This document shows positions 49,801-62,005 of a DNA stretch of 64,000 bases, in pieces; position 1 is the first letter of the stretch, and each line of letters begins with the position of its first letter. Origin of the DNA: Epiperipatus broadwayi (Eukaryota; Onychophora; Udeonychophora; Euonychophora; Peripatidae); NCBI GenBank assembly GCA_028023455.1, contig JAQFVV010006246.1, positions 1,725,501 to 1,789,500 on the forward strand, read 5' to 3'. The translations under genes and the position numbers were made by a program. The notes beneath the pieces were generated by a model. That model did not search any database. It saw only the letters and a program-made list of their open reading frames with translations, and had not been told where the DNA came from.

Positions 49801-52800
49801 AAAATAGATACTGTCCACAAATAAATATATTAGTCACAGGGCATTGTTAACTGTACTGTATATCCATAAAGATTATAAAATACTATTCATATTCCTTATT
49901 ATATCCTACCATAACATCATATCTTGGGTTCATGTTCACCATATTACTACCAAGCCACTATCTTATCATTATTTCCTAAAGATTTATCCCATCTTACATC
50001 AACAAATAACTATCTTGCATATTCAAAACAATAATCAAAATTTCATTATAATTATAGCGATCTTACTAATCCACAAGAAAGGTTTGCTTACTTCCTTATT
50101 CTATATTGTCAACACATACCAACTAGTCATATAAATACTTTGAACATCCAATAATATGAAAGTTTTTTAAAAGAATCACATAAATATTTATCATCATGTT
50201 ATGTTATATTACTAGTATAAAATTATAGTATGCATATTCTCAAAATAAATCCTAACCTCATAATTTTAAAGTGTTGTATAAATGCGTTTACACATAATTA
50301 AACATTTATACTTCCATACATTACAATTCATAGGCAATCTGCAAAACAAGAAAAAAAATATACATCATAAAAAATATCAATATTCATTAACTATTACCAA
50401 GTGATATTAGCTGGTCATCACTTTTTGCAGTCGTCTTTTCCATCAACTAGATATAACATTACATACATGAAAATGCATTTATACTTTTACTTAAATGTTC
50501 TTGTTTAAACTATTAAATTATTATACTATAGGATTCTAATATTATCAATAAATTAATATTCATGTTCCTACACTTATAAATCAAAATAATTACATTTTAA
50601 AATAAATAAATGAGTTAAAACCATATTTACTTACTCTTCAGCTGAAATGACTTTTTCTCTTTATAGAGTTCAAAATGTTTTATTTTCTCAAGAGTTTTTT
50701 TTTTTAATGTTCTCTTCAAGAGAAATTCTACAACCTCCTCCATTGCTATGATGATGAACAAGACAATACGTTTCCTGCAGTAAGTGTTGTACGAACTTCC
50801 GGTATGAAAATCTCAGATTTTAAAAAAAAAATAATAATAAAAATAATAATATGACATCTTTTAAAATCTTGAAAATTAAATAAAACAATAATCAATCCAT
50901 CCTGGAAGAGTTTATAGAACAACAGTTTATGTTTCTATTGTCCAGAATGATGACCATTAAAATCATAATAAATTATATTATTAAAAATAATAACTTGAAG
51001 CTTCTATCTATAAAATATCCCATGTCGACATAATGATGCATCCTGTCCCTTTTGACTTAGCTTGAATTATCTGGATAAACTATTTGCGCAATATAAAATA
51101 TTTTTATATTTCCATACTTTCATTTATTCACATATTCATTTTCTTTGTAGGTTTCTTCTTTTAGTAAAATTTATTACCATTTATTATCCATTTACATTTG
51201 TTTCATTATTGTTTAAATTATCAGCTTTAAAATAATTTTCACGAATGCGTATAACCTATATATTGTTCAGGTTTTAATAACATACGCTTTTCTAGAATAT
51301 CTTCATTAATCTTTACTTAAGATAATTTTCTTTCAAGTATTTTAAATGTTTCCATCAAAAAAGATATAACCTTTACTCTTATAATATTGTATTTTCATAA
51401 AATTATTCTAAATATACTTGTCATAATACTTGTCAATCCTTGACGAAAATATCTTGCCATTATATAAAAAAATAAATGCGTAATTTATTTTTAATTTACA
51501 AATAGCTTTTCTATTTAAGCTCCTTGTACAATGTCCATAATAATAATTTATATACCAGAATAGTCCTCTGTGTTAATATTATCAATATCATGTTCAGAAT
51601 TATTATATTCCTCATTAAAATTTCCATTACATACATTTTAACTATCAGCATTTTCATATTTTTATTGCGAAGTAAATTAAGTTTCCGATGAATACTCCTG
51701 ATAATGGGACTATAAAAATTAGCAAGGCATATTAAAAATGAAGTTATTAATTATATTTTATTTTACACTCTCTTTTGCAAATACTTTATAATAAATATCC
51801 TATTAGCTTTGCAAATAAATTGTACAAGAGCTGTAAAAAATTAACTAAAATAATAAACTTTAAATTACTGTCACCTTGATAGCTTCTACACTTGATCACT
51901 AATACCTTTGATCACCTATTAATCACCACTGATACCCCTGTGCAATCGGTATTTACATCCTAGAAAACACATCCTTCTATTGGTTGATTCTTACTTTTCC
52001 TTTGATACCAAATTTGCATAATGTTACAGACTTACACAATTAAATTTCAAAATAAAAAATATGACATATTAAAACTTTAAAAATATTATTTAAAATATTA
52101 CTTTTAGATCAATTATTACTTTACTAAAATAATTAAATACCTTTAAACAACTTTTAAAAACAATATTCAATAATTTATCCCACTCTTAATAATTAATTTA
52201 TCTAGTTTATTTTAAACAAAATATTTAACTTTTATTAGCTATCTTCGTTTTATTACATTATTTAAAACATTTATAACATTTAACTTAATATTTGCTTTTA
52301 TGATAGGTAATAATTACATCCAATTCTATAATGTAATTTTAAAATACTTTGAACTTGACTAATCTAAATACTAGCAAGCAAGTGTGTATAACCATATATT
52401 ATACGAATCACATGACTGGTATAACCAAGACAGACTATCCGATTTTTCTGTCTGGGAATAATAATAAATTGCTATACTTGTTGTATTAAATAAAATAATA
52501 CAATTATAAAATTTGGAAGAATAATTTGGAAAATATAGAATTAAATATAACTTTCACTACCATAAAGCTTACTTTTAAAATATATGATATTAATTATAAT
52601 TATTAAATATAATTTATAATTTTAAATATAATATTTACTTAACTATAAGTTTAAAATTATTAAATTTAAACTTTTAAACATACTTTTAAATATTTATAGC
52701 TGAGTTATTTATTATGGCCAGCTTTTCCAACCATATGTAATAATATTTTTAGCTTTACTTAACTATTTTAAGGTTATTCATTATAATTTTATGCATTACA

Positions 52801-54164
52801 TATTTTATTTAGCTTCAAATTGTATCTTTAAGATATAATTAACAAAATATAACTAACACATCAAGAGAACATATTGTAAATTTAAATTTTTTTAATAATT
52901 TACTGTGATGAGCTATTTCTGACCTATAGAAAAGGGCACAATATATATATATATATATATATATATGCAAACAGGAAAAAAGGTACCTGTGTTTCCCCAA
53001 GGAATTGATTGAATTCACCTGGCAAAAGAGAAACTCCAGTCCTTTGACAATGAATGGACTCTTTGAAGTTCGGATTCCACTTGGCTGAATTTTATTTATT
53101 TATTATTTCGACACATCTTATGACGATCCAACATTATTATTTATTGAGGTGATTTTTCAGGCTTGATCTCTCTTCTCTGATACTGGCAGCTACTCTACAT
53201 TCAGGGAAGGATTCGGACACCCTGCACGTTGAAGTTTCTACCCCAGCGTGATCATATTTTTATCAATGTATAATGTTGATCTCTGGATTATTCTCTCTAT
53301 ATATGAATCTAATAGCCTACTTTCTTTCCCAACTCCAAAACTTCTTTTTTAAAAAATTTTTTATCTTTTTTTTAATCAGAAATTGCCAACTCCGTCCCTT
53401 CTCTTAATTATTTTTTTTCATTCATTTTCTTTTTTTTTTTCTATTTCCATTATCATTCCATATGCCTTTGTTGGAATGCACTGTAAAAGCTTTTTACACC
53501 CTTTTTTTTAGTATTCAATTAGAACTCAAAAATTCCAAGGTTTTTATAACAGACACTTACATTGTTCTGTAAATCACTGTCTTCCATCTTGGCATTTATA
53601 GTTCTTTCTTTGACTTTTAATATATATATGTATTTAAAAGTTTATCAAACAAAATGTTTTTATTTTTATTTTGTGATTTTCCATATTCCATTGATTCAAA
53701 GCACACTCATACATATACATAGTGATGTGTATAGCTGGATTTGGCAAAAGAAAAAAAATCAGAGCACATGTATATCCCCCCATACCTCTTTTTTATGAGC
53801 TTTTTCATTAAAATTAATTAAATCTATAATACAATACAACCACACAAATGGCCGTTGATTATACATCAACTTGTAAATATTAGTTTTGTTAATAAAGTAA
53901 TATATAATTTTAATAATACGTTAGTAATAATATATATATATTTTTAATAATACGTTAAATATACAAATATGTATTTGTCTATTTATCGCAACAGGGTTTG
54001 ATTATACCTGCCTTGTTGCAATAGTAATTCCCTATTTTTATTTTCTATAACTTATTTTATGATTAGTCAACAAAAAATCAAAGTCACATATCACAGGACT
54101 CTATTTTTAAGCTTGTAAATAAAAATAAAGAGCTCTGCTAATTTGCTCTAATAAGCTTTATTGA
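40893..54164 (+). other. Long intron stretch without a supported gene
   Basis: 13 kb of A+T-rich DNA inside the 20.8-kb intron between CUB exons C and D. Simple repeats are common: (TTTA)n near 44913-44945, (CA)n at 45675-45692 and (AT)n at 52937-52969. Less A+T-rich islands at 43565-43620, 47150-47280, 50640-50810 and 52980-53250 probably mark old repeats, but I could pair none with another copy. None of the open frames shows a domain. Confidence 0.55.
52937..52969. repeat. (AT)n microsatellite
   Basis: Alternating AT of about 30 bases next to a 300-base less A+T-rich block of unknown origin. Confidence 0.9.
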
Positions 54165-54903
54165 GATGTTATATTGCTAAGACTACTAATATTATGGATG
54201 GCTGAAGATCTCTCAGCCCCATATAGCTACTTGAATTGGATAGCTGGGTTTGAAGATGTGTAGATGTCTGAAAGTTTCAGATTTTCCACTCAATAGATAA
54301 CTTTTAGGAAAATGCTGACTTTGGGTTGGTATTTTTAGATCTAGTGTTTTAAGCTACCCTAGAACCTCTCTAAGGAGTGTCAAAGTATGAAACCATGGTC
54401 AGAGATTTGGGGGAGGATTCCTGGCAGAGAATATTTTAAATGCTTTCTCTGACTAAGCATTTATCATAAAGTTTGTTGAGCAATTAGCAATGGTCATCAT
54501 TGTTTATATCTTACAAGTTTAAGAGAATTGGGTCTTGTGATCTACGACTCTTATTTTGACTGTTTATAGTCTCTGCTTTAAGTCATGCGATGTTATATTG
54601 CTAAGACTACTAATATATGGTATGGCTGAAGATCTCTAAGCCCCATGTAGCTATTTGAGTTGGATAGCTGGGTTTGAAGATAGCTTTTAGATAAATGCTG
54701 ACTTTGGGTTGGTATTTTTAGATCTAATGTCTGACGCTATTCTAGTGCCTCTGTGAAGAGTGCCAAAGCATGAAACCATGATAGAGGTTGTTGTTTTTGT
54801 TTTTTTTTTTGGGGGGGGGGTTCCTGACATATTTTAAATGCTTTCTCTGGCTAAGCATTTATTACAAAGCTTGTTGAGCAATTGGCAATGCTCATTGTTT
54901 TAT
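54165..54903 (+). repeat. Tandem duplication, 424-bp period
   Basis: Copy 1 (54165-54508) and copy 2 (54589-54903) both start 'gatgttatattgctaagact'. They share 'ggctgaagatctct', 'ttggatagctgggtttgaag', 'atgctgactttgggttggta' and 'attttaaatgctttctctg'. The copies differ by substitutions, a missing 40-base piece and a poly-T/poly-G insertion at 54793-54820 in copy 2. No coding frame spans them. Confidence 0.88.
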
Positions 54904-57119
54904 CCTAATGTAAATTTCTTTGAAATAATTTTAAACAATAAAGTTATACTGATTAAGTAAAAAATGAAATTGAACATTATTGAAGTGATTAAATAAAGAT
55001 GGATTATTTGTTTCATAAATTTATCAATGACTAAAAAATGTGAAAGAACGAATGCTGTATAAATTTCTCAGCCTGATTTTGTTTAGGAAAAAGAAGACTT
55101 CCAAAAGTAAATCTGTTACTGCATTTACTGTAACTAAAATTAATCACATTATAATTATTTTATCTTACGATATATATGCTTATAGATATTTTAATCTTCC
55201 AGATATTAAATATCAATTTAAATAATATTTTATGTGTCTAAAGGACATCCTGATAATCATTGTAATAGGGAAATATTAGTTTGTAGAAAAATAAAATTAG
55301 AAAGAAAACTAACTATAATGCCTGAGAAAATTCTAAATTTGAAAAACTATCACTTTATTGTCTAACTATACTATACGATGAACTACTCCTTATATTTGAG
55401 AGTTTGTATTGCAAAGGTAACAAACTATGGTTTCTGAGTCATTTTTTGTCTCCTTATACTTAATCACTGTCTATTATGCACTATTTTTAGCCCTGGAATT
55501 GTAAAAGTTTTGTTTGGACAAACAATTTTTATGAAAAATTTATTCCATAAAAAGCGGTCATTGCTGCAATTTTATTTCAACTACTGAATCTGAATAAGAA
55601 ATATTTACTACAAGAGCAACATAATGCAACAGATAAACTTATTTAAGTCAGCTCTAAACAGTATATATGCAGTCTCAAAAATTTTGTATCTTATACTTCC
55701 AATATTCTGATGTAGATAATAAACATCCTGTTCCAAACAATAAAAATGCATCAATCATATGATACAATATATATTCATTGTAATTATGTTGTGATAGCTA
55801 CCATTTATTATTTATTGTGGAATCTGATATATAGATACATTATTTATATTACTTTATAATAAATATAATCCCAAAAAATGGAGAATAAACCCAGCATCAA
55901 TTCAAGAATAACTTTTAAGTTTGATGACTTCAATACATAATGATATAGACCAGAAAAAACTATTATTCCAAAAACCCTTATCTTTAGAATAATTGAATTA
56001 TTTACATGATTTTATACACATTTTTCTATTTACAATTTGAGATATCTAAATATTTTTGGCAGCTACTTAGATCTTTTGTAAGTGATCTGTATACATTTCT
56101 CAAAAGTCAGATTTTAAAAACATGCTTTAAACAATTGATTAGTTTTTTTTTATTTATTGTAAATCATTTCCAAAAATCTTTCAAGTAATTGATGACGTCT
56201 CATAAAACTATGTCTCTACAGTCAAATTTTTTAAATTGAAATCGTTGCCTTCACCAGGATTGTTCTGGTAATATTTCCTATATGATATATAATATATCTG
56301 ACTGACTACTAATGAGAACCCAGATATGAAGAGGAAAAAGTCCAGAAGATATCTGTTTAAACTAATAAAATTCTATCCACTTCTACTATGTGTAAGCAAT
56401 ATACATATTTTTAAGTTAGGCACTATTTTTAGACAGTAATGAATTTAAATTCAGTTTAACTGAGCATATATTTTTGAAAGTCCAAAACTCATTAAAAACT
56501 TTTTAAAGAATTATTATATATTATCAGACATTAATGCAGTTTCTGATTGACAATAATCCAGATTTACAATTGATGTAAGCTTAATATTGAGTTCATTTAT
56601 TTGGGAGAGTGGGGTGAAATAAACTTTCTCTTACCAAAGGGAAAAAAAACATCCTTTTAAAAGAAGGGCATTAATTTGCTGCAACAATCAAGTATCATTA
56701 AAAAAATCCTCATAAGAAGTATAATATGAGAAAGTGTTAGCATAAGAATATTTAAAACCTCATGTAAAAAAGCTGTCTAAAAATGCATGTGATCAGAAAA
56801 TGACTTAGAAATGTCTCATAAAAAATGATATTCTCAATTATTAAAGTATTAATCTTTTGAAAAGATAACATGGGTATAAAAAATGATATTTTCAGTTATT
56901 AAAGTAATAATCTGTTGATTGACTCAGATTGTCAATAGCTATCAAACCTTCTGTATTCAAATTTATCAGTAATTAATATCATTATATATATTGCTTAATA
57001 GGAATTGCAAATAAAAGTTTTGATTGTTAATCTTTATGTTTGCCTATGAATATTCTATTAAATTTTTTATCTAAATAAAAACTATGCAATCATTAGGAAT
57101 CCTATACAAAGCATCAGAT
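54904..57119 (+). other. Intron sequence, no feature seen
   Basis: A+T-rich; includes a local duplication at 56820-56910 ('aaaatgatattctcaattat' twice) but no genes. Confidence 0.55.
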
Positions 57120-57561
57120 ATTGAATCCAGTAATAGTATGAATACTGAACCCTACTGTCTGATGGTGCTTTTTTTCACAAAATGCACATCAGTACAATAG
57201 GTGTTTTTTGAGCCATAATAGGCTGTCTGAAGGTGATGTATTCTGCAATTATGTAATGAAATACTACACCTATTATGTTGGAACAATATTCGTCAAGTGA
57301 GCACTCTTGAACTCTTGCTATGGTCTCATTTGATGGTGGCCATATTTCAAAGAAACAAAACTCTGCAAAAATTCATTGTCGGAAATTTTTTAGAAAGCAT
57401 AGTGGAATTAGTATTTTTTATTAAGAATTGTCATGTCATCACACATGCTTTCCTATGCTTTTGAACTGCACACAACTTGAAAAGATTCTTCTTTTCAGCA
57501 GAGTTTTTTCTTATTTTGCTTGCAAATGCCAGTTTATGCATGAATCCATGCAAGAACTAAA

Positions 57562-57903
57562 ATGTCATCTGCAAGTTGTCCAAAAGGATCGAAGCTGAGC
57601 GAATTGCTGGCTGGCCACACACATGGATTGCACAATATTGTGTTTCCCAGAAAGAAAAACTCCTGCAAGCATGTCTATGTAGGTCTGCATAAGGGAAATT
57701 GGTTTGAAGTCTCCAAAATCCTGTTAGTTACAGCTTTGAGGCTTCTCTGTTATTTTATTTGTGTGTTACTTTTGGCTGCTGTTTTTTATGCCCCCAAAAA
57801 TGGTAGTTTATTTTTGCTTGTTTCGGTTCTCAACTTGTCCAAAATTTTATTTCTTTTTAATTCAATAAATTATTTTATGGGAAACTTGTTGTTGTTCACA
57901 TGA
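57562..57903 (+). CDS. Uncharacterised ORF inside the TIR transposon
   Basis: A 113-aa frame that I do not recognise. The first half is polar with several Cys/His/Lys (GHTHGLHNIVFPRKKNSCKH). The second half is strongly hydrophobic, with possible membrane segments around LLCYFICVLLLAAVFYA and FLLVSVLNLSKILFLF. There is no promoter or splice evidence, and no transposase motif. It lies wholly within the element, and the hydrophobic half may simply reflect T-rich sequence. Being real coding sequence is less likely than chance. Confidence 0.2.
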   Translation: MSSASCPKGSKLSELLAGHTHGLHNIVFPRKKNSCKHVYVGLHKGNWFEVSKILLVTALRLLCYFICVLLLAAVFYAPKNGSLFLLVSVLNLSKILFLFNSINYFMGNLLLFT

Positions 57904-58064
57904 TTATAAAGTAGGTAGGTAATATTTGATAAGTTTCATTAACAGTTAAAGTAGGTAATATTTTATTATACCAAAAAAAAAGAAGTGTTTAAGAGTTTAT
58001 TCAAAAGGCCCCACCAAAAAAAAAAAATAATAATAATAATGAACTGTGCAGTAACATAATAAAA

Positions 58065-58935
58065 TGTTCAAAAAGAAAATCCAAAAAGAAGTCAATAATT
58101 AAAAATCAAAACAAAACTTTCCAGACACCCCATCTCACCCGGCTTAAAAAAAAAGTGATCTTTAAAAATGAACTGTTTATGTCTTTTTTAAAATTAACGG
58201 CCCAAAAAATTAAGGAAGAACTTTTCGCTATCATATAAAGCTTTCTGTAGTGTAAAAATTTGAAGAAAAAAGCCTCATAGTAAATTAACAAAAAAAAGAC
58301 AATAATTCAAAATCAAAACAATCCCTCTCCCCCCCACCCTCTAAAAAACCAAGTGTTGGTTTATTCAAAAGTACCGAATTGTTGAAGTCTTTCAGCAAAT
58401 CAAAACATCAACAAAAAAAAAAAAAGAAGATAAGTTAAAAGCAAACAACCAACCCCCCTCCACCATCTAAAAACAACAAAATGTTTATTAGTGTATTTTT
58501 GTGTAAACAAACTGATGGAGTGTTAATCGATAATTTAAAAGCAAACCAACACCCCTACACCATCTAAAAACAAAGTGTTTGTTTCTTAAAAAAACGAACC
58601 AAAAAAAAAAAAAAACCATGTGGAAAAAAAATTTGGTTTACCATAAGTAATATTATGTAAAGAAACTTACGGACAGTTAGTTATTAACTTACAAATGAAC
58701 CAACACCCCTAGACCATCTAAAAACAAAGTATCTGTTTACTTAATAAAAAACTGGGTGGAATAAAAAAAACTTTGGTAATTTACCATTGCCGCCGAAAAA
58801 AAATTGAAAACCGGTTGGAAAAAAAAAATCTTTGATTATAATATTATGTAATAATAAAAAAAACTTTGGTGGTTTACCATCGCCAATGGAAAAATAATAA
58901 AAACGGGTTGAAAAAAAAATATTTTACAGTAATAT
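58065..58935. repeat. Internal tandem repeats of the TIR transposon
   Basis: Five diverged copies of a block containing 'caccatctaaaaacaaagtg' (near 58120, 58330, 58465, 58560 and 58715) alternate with A-rich runs. A second block 'ttggt..tttaccat.gcc' plus 'taatattatgtaa' recurs near 58635, 58775 and 58870. The spacing of about 100-150 bases is irregular. Non-coding. Confidence 0.75.
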
Positions 58936-59042
58936 TATGTAAACAAACAAACAATCTGTGGATTAGTATATTGATGTGAATTGGGTGAAAAAGGCCACCA
59001 TCAGATGGTAGGGTTCAGTTTTCATACTATTACATTGAATCC

Positions 59043-59589
59043 TTTTCCCTACATAGATTATCAATATTGATCACATTATTAAAATACTGTGTTGTGGTAA
59101 AATGCTTTGATTCTATCTATTATCATTATAAAAGACAATCACACTGTTTAAATGTTTCTATTATATTTATAATTTTAGATATCAGATTTCTGTTCTCTCC
59201 AACATTAAAAAATTTCAGCTACACTATCTGCAAATAAATATACAAAAATTTGACTCTTAAACAGCCAGTCTAAAAAAAGGACATTTTTTGGACTGGTTAT
59301 TTGAGAATCAGACTTGTTATATATATTCATAGAGGGCATTGCTGAAGTTTTTTACATTTGGATAGTGATTTGAAATTTAATTTCAGCTAGCATTATGCCT
59401 GAGATTGTTATAATTTTAAATATTTTATTATCATAATATCTAAATATTTATTTTCTTTTACAAATCCATTATTTTACTTAAAAAATTTGAATATAATTAC
59501 ATACATAACACATACTGTGACCTTATTGGTTCCAGATTCAGTATCTATTTTTATTTAAATTTCTAAGATAATTTTTGATCACATGCTTT
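59043..59589 (+). other. Intron sequence, no feature seen
   Basis: A+T-rich spacer between the TIR transposon and the foldback element. Confidence 0.6.
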
Positions 59590-60300
59590 GAAACTTCTTT
59601 CAGCTATCCGCTTGATCTCATACAACCGATACACATGACCACATACATGTGAAAAAGTTAAATGATTTCCAATATACATATTTCATGCTGAAATAGCACT
59701 CATCAGTTGTTCCAGAGCAATATCTCTCTCACACACATATATAATCAGTGCTTAGTTTATATCATGATAGCAAATCTTCAAACTTTAATGGACAGGCTTC
59801 AATAATCTCCAACTTCATCCATCCATACCATTGAAAATCTGATGATGGAATACCCAAATCCCTTGTTGATGCCAATATCATACCCATGTTGACTTTAATT
59901 CACTCTGAGCCCTCGTGTATGGGACATTAGCCATTTAAATGCACAAAAGAGAGATGGGCAGAATACAGGTTGAATCTGTAATATATTAATGACAAGTATA
60001 ATTTATATACTTGGAACTGACAAGGAATTTGGGTGTTCCATCATAAGTTTCCAATGATATGGATGGCTGAAGTATTGGAAGGTATTGAAACTTGTTGATT
60101 AAAGTTTGAAGATTTGCTATCTTAATATAAACCGAGCATAGATGATATTTATGTGTGGGAGATAATGATCTGAACCAACCGATGAGTACTGGTTCAGTAT
60201 GAAATAGGTATATTGGAGATCATTTATCATTTTCACATGTGTGTAGTCATGTGTATCAGTTGTATGAGATCAAGTGGATAGCTGAAGGGAGCTTGAAAGT
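59590..60300. mobile_element. Foldback element, large copy
   Basis: Two arms of about 280 bases (59598-59877 and 60021-60300) are inverted copies around a loop of about 140 bases. Matching pairs include 'agctatccgcttgatctcat' at the outer end and 'gatggaatacccaaatccct' at the inner end. It shares with the 36.1 kb copy the block '.agcactcatcagttg', 'atcagtgcttagtttatat' and 'caaatcttcaaactttaatg', so both are one family. The larger copy has extra inner arm sequence and a unique centre. No coding frame. It ends about 325 bases before CUB exon D. Confidence 0.9.
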
Positions 60301-60624
60301 CTGTGTTCAAATGCCCTATAATTTAAAACTTGTAATTCTAAATTTATTTATATGTGGGTAATTATCATTTTAGACAAAAGTTTAGAACGTTTCTTAATTG
60401 ATTTTTCTTTGTTAAATTTTTTCTTCAATTTATTTATTTTATTTAGAATTAGTAGTTTATTATATTTTGACTAGAAGTCACCATCATAGTCTGTGTATTT
60501 TAGTAATGGGTTTATAAACAAAAGATGATATTGACTAATATTCATTGATTGAACTTTTTAAAAACTTCTATATTGGTTTTATATTTTATTAGAATTATAA
60601 AAATAAAACTATATTGTTTTTTAG

Positions 60625-60818
60625 TTTGTGGTGGAGAAATGAATACACATTCTGGTACTTTTACTTCACCGCATTTTCCTAATCCTTACTCACATCCTCG
60701 AATTTGTTTTTGGGTCATAAAAGTGGCTTCTGATCGACGAATAACACTAAATTTTAATGCATTTAGCCTTAACGTAGGAAAATTAGAGTATTGGAACTGC
60801 TATGAAGATTTTTTTATA
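60625..60818 (+). CDS. CUB-domain gene, exon D (first half of the next CUB domain)
   Basis: A 194-bp exon between acceptor 'tttttag' and donor TTATA|gtaagt; phase 1 in, phase 0 out. Joined to exon C the split codon gives Val, and the protein reads V-CGGEMNTHSGTFTSPHFPNP, then ICFWVIKVASDRRITLNFNA and YWNCYEDFFI. It shows the CGG start, T-S-P-H-F-P-N-P-Y motif, a C-F-W in place of C-x-W, and the third cysteine. Its second half should start in phase 0 to the right; I did not find it within the remaining 3.2 kb. The longer open frame starting at 60549 reads through the intron border and is not the gene start. Confidence 0.93.
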
Positions 60819-61799
60819 GTAAGTACTGTTATTTTTTTTAATGATTGTATTAGTATGTTATCACATGTGGTGAAAGATATTAAGGAAAGAATAAACCATG
60901 AGTTCAGCAGTCAATTAACTTCGTGTTCTTAACTAGTAGTTAAGATTGCATTTATCTAACCAATTCAGATTGCCAAGATTGTTTTTTAGCTAATAATTAT
61001 CAAGCAATACTGTATAGCAGGATGAGTTTAATAGGAATAACTACCTAAAACAAATCTTCAAAATACCACTGAATATATGCAAACTTCTATATAGCATATA
61101 TTTTGAAATATAATTTTTTTGAATAGGAACTTAAATGAATATGGGTGTGTGTATGTGCTAAACTAATATAGATTAACCCTTGTTAGATAAGAAGTCATAT
61201 CTTGGTTCACACATTATTCTGAGATTACACATATTAAGAACAATGTATAAATTACATTTTTTAATAAAATTACAGCAGCTTGAGATTAATCGATTGTATT
61301 TGAATGACTTGTAGGACATGATTGGTAAAATATGTACATGTCGGAAGTAAGTTTTCATGTGTTTTTAATATAAGATTTAAGGTAGCATCAAGTTAAACTT
61401 AATCTAAAGATCAGATTTTTTTTAAAAGTTGAAAGTGAGGCTTTAACACACAAAGAGTTTTAAAGTAGGCTATAATTATAAAAATAGAAAGTAACATATC
61501 GATAGTCCACTGAAAGATAGAATATTTTTATTATATGCCATAAGAGAGAATCTTCAAAAATTAACAGTAAACTCATCAGCAAAATTTGTAAGAATATTTT
61601 TCCAGCATATGTTTTGTCATCAAACTTTGGTGTGTAGTCATGATTTACAAATACAAACTCCAAAAAATACATTTAATAATTTATGAATACTCTATGTAAT
61701 TTCATAAATATTACTTTTACCTCTTTTTTGTATTCATTTATTAATACTTTCAATATAAAATTCATAATAGTGATATGAGAACATTAGTAGCTGAATGAT
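60819..61799 (+). other. Intron sequence, no feature seen
   Basis: A+T-rich, without domains or paired repeats. Confidence 0.6.
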
Positions 61800-62005
61800 T
61801 CTTCAACAGCTGCTGCCAATTCCTTGGATTCACACAATAATCACAGTTGGGATTTATTGTCTGTTCTAATATGGATATGGTTGATGTTTTGTAAGTCTGC
61901 TCAGATGGCTACCAATTCGTCAAGTAACATCTCACCTCTTGCTTGGCCGATGATCCTGGTCAGCTCTGGTCAAGACCTCAGCTGTTTCATCTGCTGGTGA
62001 TATCT
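61800..62005 (-). pseudogene. Decayed coding remnant, unidentified
   Basis: The minus strand reads, across stops and one frame change, LLDELVAI, ADLQNINHIHIRTDNKSQL and LLCESKELAAAVEESFSY. Codon-like content and lower A+T make it look like former coding sequence. 'RTDNKSQL' recalls RNase H or other retroelement proteins, but the family is not certain. It could be the tail of the element that continues to 64 kb. Confidence 0.35.

Larger units (their letters stand above)
57120..59042. mobile_element. DNA transposon with terminal inverted repeats and 9-bp target duplication
   Basis: ATTGAATCC occurs at 57120-57128 and again at 59034-59042, immediately outside inverted termini. The left end 'gtaatagtatgaatactgaa' then 'ccctactgtctgatggtg' is repeated in reverse complement at the right end (about 58965-59033), with good pairing over about 70 bases. 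The element itself is about 1.9 kb. A 9-bp duplication is the hallmark of Mutator-like (MULE) transposons, though 8-9 bp also occurs in a few other groups. No transposase domain is recognisable, so it is probably non-autonomous. It lies in the intron before CUB exon D. Confidence 0.85.

Noticed and set aside
52980-53260. Less A+T-rich block possibly a SINE or PLE end
   Set aside because: No tRNA-like boxes, no ribozyme core and no second copy in the window.
58065-58935. Repeated block considered as a CRISPR-like array
   Set aside because: Units are diverged, irregularly spaced, in animal DNA and inside a transposon; there is no repeat-spacer pattern.
60549-60624. In-frame Met and hydrophobic residues before CUB exon D
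   Set aside because: Same reason: poly-pyrimidine intron end, and the phase matches exon C.
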